Assembly: GCA_947476405.1 (NCBI GenBank) | Contig: CANJQG010000065.1 | Span: forward strand, 1 to 7,940 | Reading direction: 5' to 3' | DNA length: 7,940 nucleotides | Source: Thiotrichales bacterium | GTDB lineage: Bacteria; Pseudomonadota; Gammaproteobacteria; Francisellales; CACEW01 | Part shown: positions 7,136 through 7,940 of the stretch, piece after piece | Layout: each line of letters begins with the position of its first letter | Numbering within the stretch: position 1 is the stretch's first letter | Position numbers and translations under genes: made by a program | The notes under the pieces: generated by a model | Told to the model about the DNA's origin: nothing | Database searches by the model: none | What the model saw: the letters and a program-made list of their open reading frames with translations, nothing else

Positions 7136-7274
7136 CATTCCCCCTGGTTTCCCAAGTATAGCATTTGTCGCCCTGGTTCAAGGGTGAAATGCACTCCTTC
7201 CTGCGTCATCCGCCCTTGAGCCAGTGCTTGCACAAATGCAACTTCGTTTTTTCTTTTTTCGCCCAGGGGGAATG
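7136..7274. repeat. Nested 139-bp imperfect palindrome in the divergent intergenic region
   Basis: Three inverted-repeat pairs are nested in register. The outer pair is CATTCCCCCTGG (7136-7147) with CCAGGGGGAATG (7263-7274), perfect over 12 bases. The middle pair is GCATTTGT (7161-7168) with ACAAATGC (7232-7239), perfect over 8. The inner stem joins 7170-7186 to 7211-7227 over 17 positions: 14 Watson-Crick, two G-U and one mismatch when read as + strand RNA. The two G-U pairs become A-C mismatches on the other strand, so a folded RNA would favor the + orientation. T-runs follow the middle arm (7247-7259) and, directly, the outer arm (7276-7282). It could be an attenuator-like leader of the + gene at 7304, a small RNA, or a fold-back miniature mobile element. 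I see no target-site duplication. Confidence 0.6.
7151..7181 (-). promoter_or_regulatory. Candidate promoter of the methyltransferase-helicase-nuclease operon
   Basis: The minus strand reads TGCTATACTTGGG (7151-7163), an extended -10, with TTGAAC as a possible -35 at 7176-7181 (15-base spacer; CTTGAA one base further gives 16). The start would be near 7147, leaving a leader of about 175 bases before ATG 6972. The 8-base box AACCAGGG (minus strand) occurs twice, at 7171-7178 and 7142-7149, bracketing the -10, and could be an operator. The core sits inside the left half of the nested palindrome. A second possible extended -10 (TGCTAAAAT, minus strand) lies nearer the gene, around 7093-7101. Confidence 0.45.
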
Positions 7275-7303
7275 ATTTTTTTAAACTACCAAAGGAGAAA
7301 ACC

Positions 7304-7940
7304 ATGTTCAATCAAGAATTCTACCCTACACCGGAAACACTAGCCCATCGCATGTTTGATAAAGTAAAATTTTCTAAGGTCAAAAAAATTCTTGAACCTA
7401 GCGCAGGAAAAGGCGATTTAATCAAAGCTTTGGAGACTCACTACTATACAAACGAATTTTCAAGCACCCGGGGGAGATTCAAAACCTGGGATAAAAGCTT
7501 TGAAATAGATGCAATTGAAATTGAGCAGGATTTGCAAGCAGTTTTAAACAGCATGGATCAGGTTTCAGTGATCGACAGTGATTTTTTAAGCTATGCGGGC
7601 GGTGCGCATTATGACTTGGTCATCGCTAACTTCCCTTTTTCTGATGGAGACAAGCACCTACACAAAGCAATTGATATCCTTTTTTGTGGCCAAATTGTCT
7701 GCCTGTTGAATGCAGAAACCATCAAAAATCCCTGTACCAAAAGCCGCCAAGATTTGATGGCAAAATTGCAAAAATTAGGCGCAGAAATTGAATTCATTGA
7801 AGACGCTTTCGCTTGTGCCGAAAGAAAAACCAGCGTTGAAGTTGCGTTGATTTATATTAACGTGAAACGCAGCGTTGAAATCGATGTTTTCGGTGAAATG
7901 AAAGATGCAACCCAACAAGAATTTGACCTTATCCAAGAAG
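7304..7940 (+). CDS. Phage/mobile-element type SAM-dependent methyltransferase, N-terminal 212 residues (3' end outside window)
   Basis: ATG 7304 follows a strong Shine-Dalgarno (AAAGGAG, 6-base spacer). The frame stays open to the window edge, giving 212 residues. The N-terminus has the FYPTP sequence (6-10) usual in motif X of this group. EPSAGKGDL (31-39) is motif I for SAM binding, acidic residues at IEIE (71-74) fit motif II, and DSDFL (91-95) fits motif III. At the catalytic motif IV position the sequence is NFPF (109-112), followed by SDGDKHLHKAI. Further on are CLLNAET (133-139) and AERKTSVEVALI (172-183), also typical of the group. From memory such proteins occur in phages and integrative elements, often with a C-terminal DUF4942-like region, which would lie outside this window. 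A role in DNA adenine methylation is likely. It is unrelated in sequence to the operon's methyltransferase. Confidence 0.85.
   Translation, partial: MFNQEFYPTPETLAHRMFDKVKFSKVKKILEPSAGKGDLIKALETHYYTNEFSSTRGRFKTWDKSFEIDAIEIEQDLQAVLNSMDQVSVIDSDFLSYAGGAHYDLVIANFPFSDGDKHLHKAIDILFCGQIVCLLNAETIKNPCTKSRQDLMAKLQKLGAEIEFIEDAFACAERKTSVEVALIYINVKRSVEIDVFGEMKDATQQEFDLIQE

Larger units (their letters stand above)
6973..7303. other. 331-bp divergent intergenic region
   Basis: This is the only gap over 300 bases and separates the minus-strand operon from the + strand methyltransferase gene. The half next to the operon (6973-7135) is AT-rich, with A- and T-runs but no stem or gene I can support. The half next to the + gene is richer in G and C and holds the nested palindrome and the operon promoter candidate. 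The last 30 bases carry the Shine-Dalgarno AAAGGAG at 7291-7297. I find no convincing + strand promoter, so the start point for the gene at 7304 is unknown. Confidence 0.6.

Noticed and set aside
7036..7311. A 91-codon open frame on the minus strand within the divergent intergenic region
   Set aside because: It starts with TTG, has no ribosome-binding site, overlaps the Shine-Dalgarno and start of the + strand gene, and contains the operon promoter candidate and the palindrome. The middle has a fairly protein-like composition, so a decayed gene fragment is not fully excluded.

Overview
The window looks like accessory DNA from a moderately AT-rich proteobacterium, most probably a gammaproteobacterium. 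Shine-Dalgarno sequences, sigma70-type extended -10 elements and the protein styles all fit, but no marker gene fixes the genus. There are no rRNA, tRNA, CRISPR, transposase or integrase genes in view.

Left edge (1-1068): the C-terminal 40 codons of an unrecognised + strand gene run into the remains of a minus-strand short-chain dehydrogenase/reductase. That gene has lost its catalytic C-terminal half. Next is a 106-codon minus-strand gene for an acidic, coiled-coil protein of unknown function, with its own promoter candidates.

Centre (1069-6972): a compact three-gene minus-strand operon. In order of transcription it encodes an MmeI-type adenine DNA methyltransferase with no recognisable nuclease motif (902 aa), a superfamily 2 DEAD/DEAH helicase (670 aa), and a GIY-YIG endonuclease of the T5orf172 type (394 aa). 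The first two genes overlap by ATGA and the second and third are one base apart, so translation is almost certainly coupled. A modifying enzyme, a DNA motor and a nuclease on separate chains look like a restriction-modification-like defence module. The helicase C-terminus and the nuclease N-terminus also carry a similar segment of about 36-45 residues, which may be a shared docking or DNA-binding element.

Right edge (6973-7940): a 331-bp divergent intergenic region separates the operon from a + strand gene that runs off the window. It contains a 139-bp nested imperfect palindrome and a minus-strand extended -10 promoter whose 13-nt core also occurs in front of the 106-codon gene. The + strand gene encodes a second, unrelated methyltransferase-fold protein of a type I associate with phages and integrative elements, with an unusual NFPF in place of NPPF/Y. 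The window therefore reads as a defence-island or integrated-element segment beside a degraded chromosomal locus.
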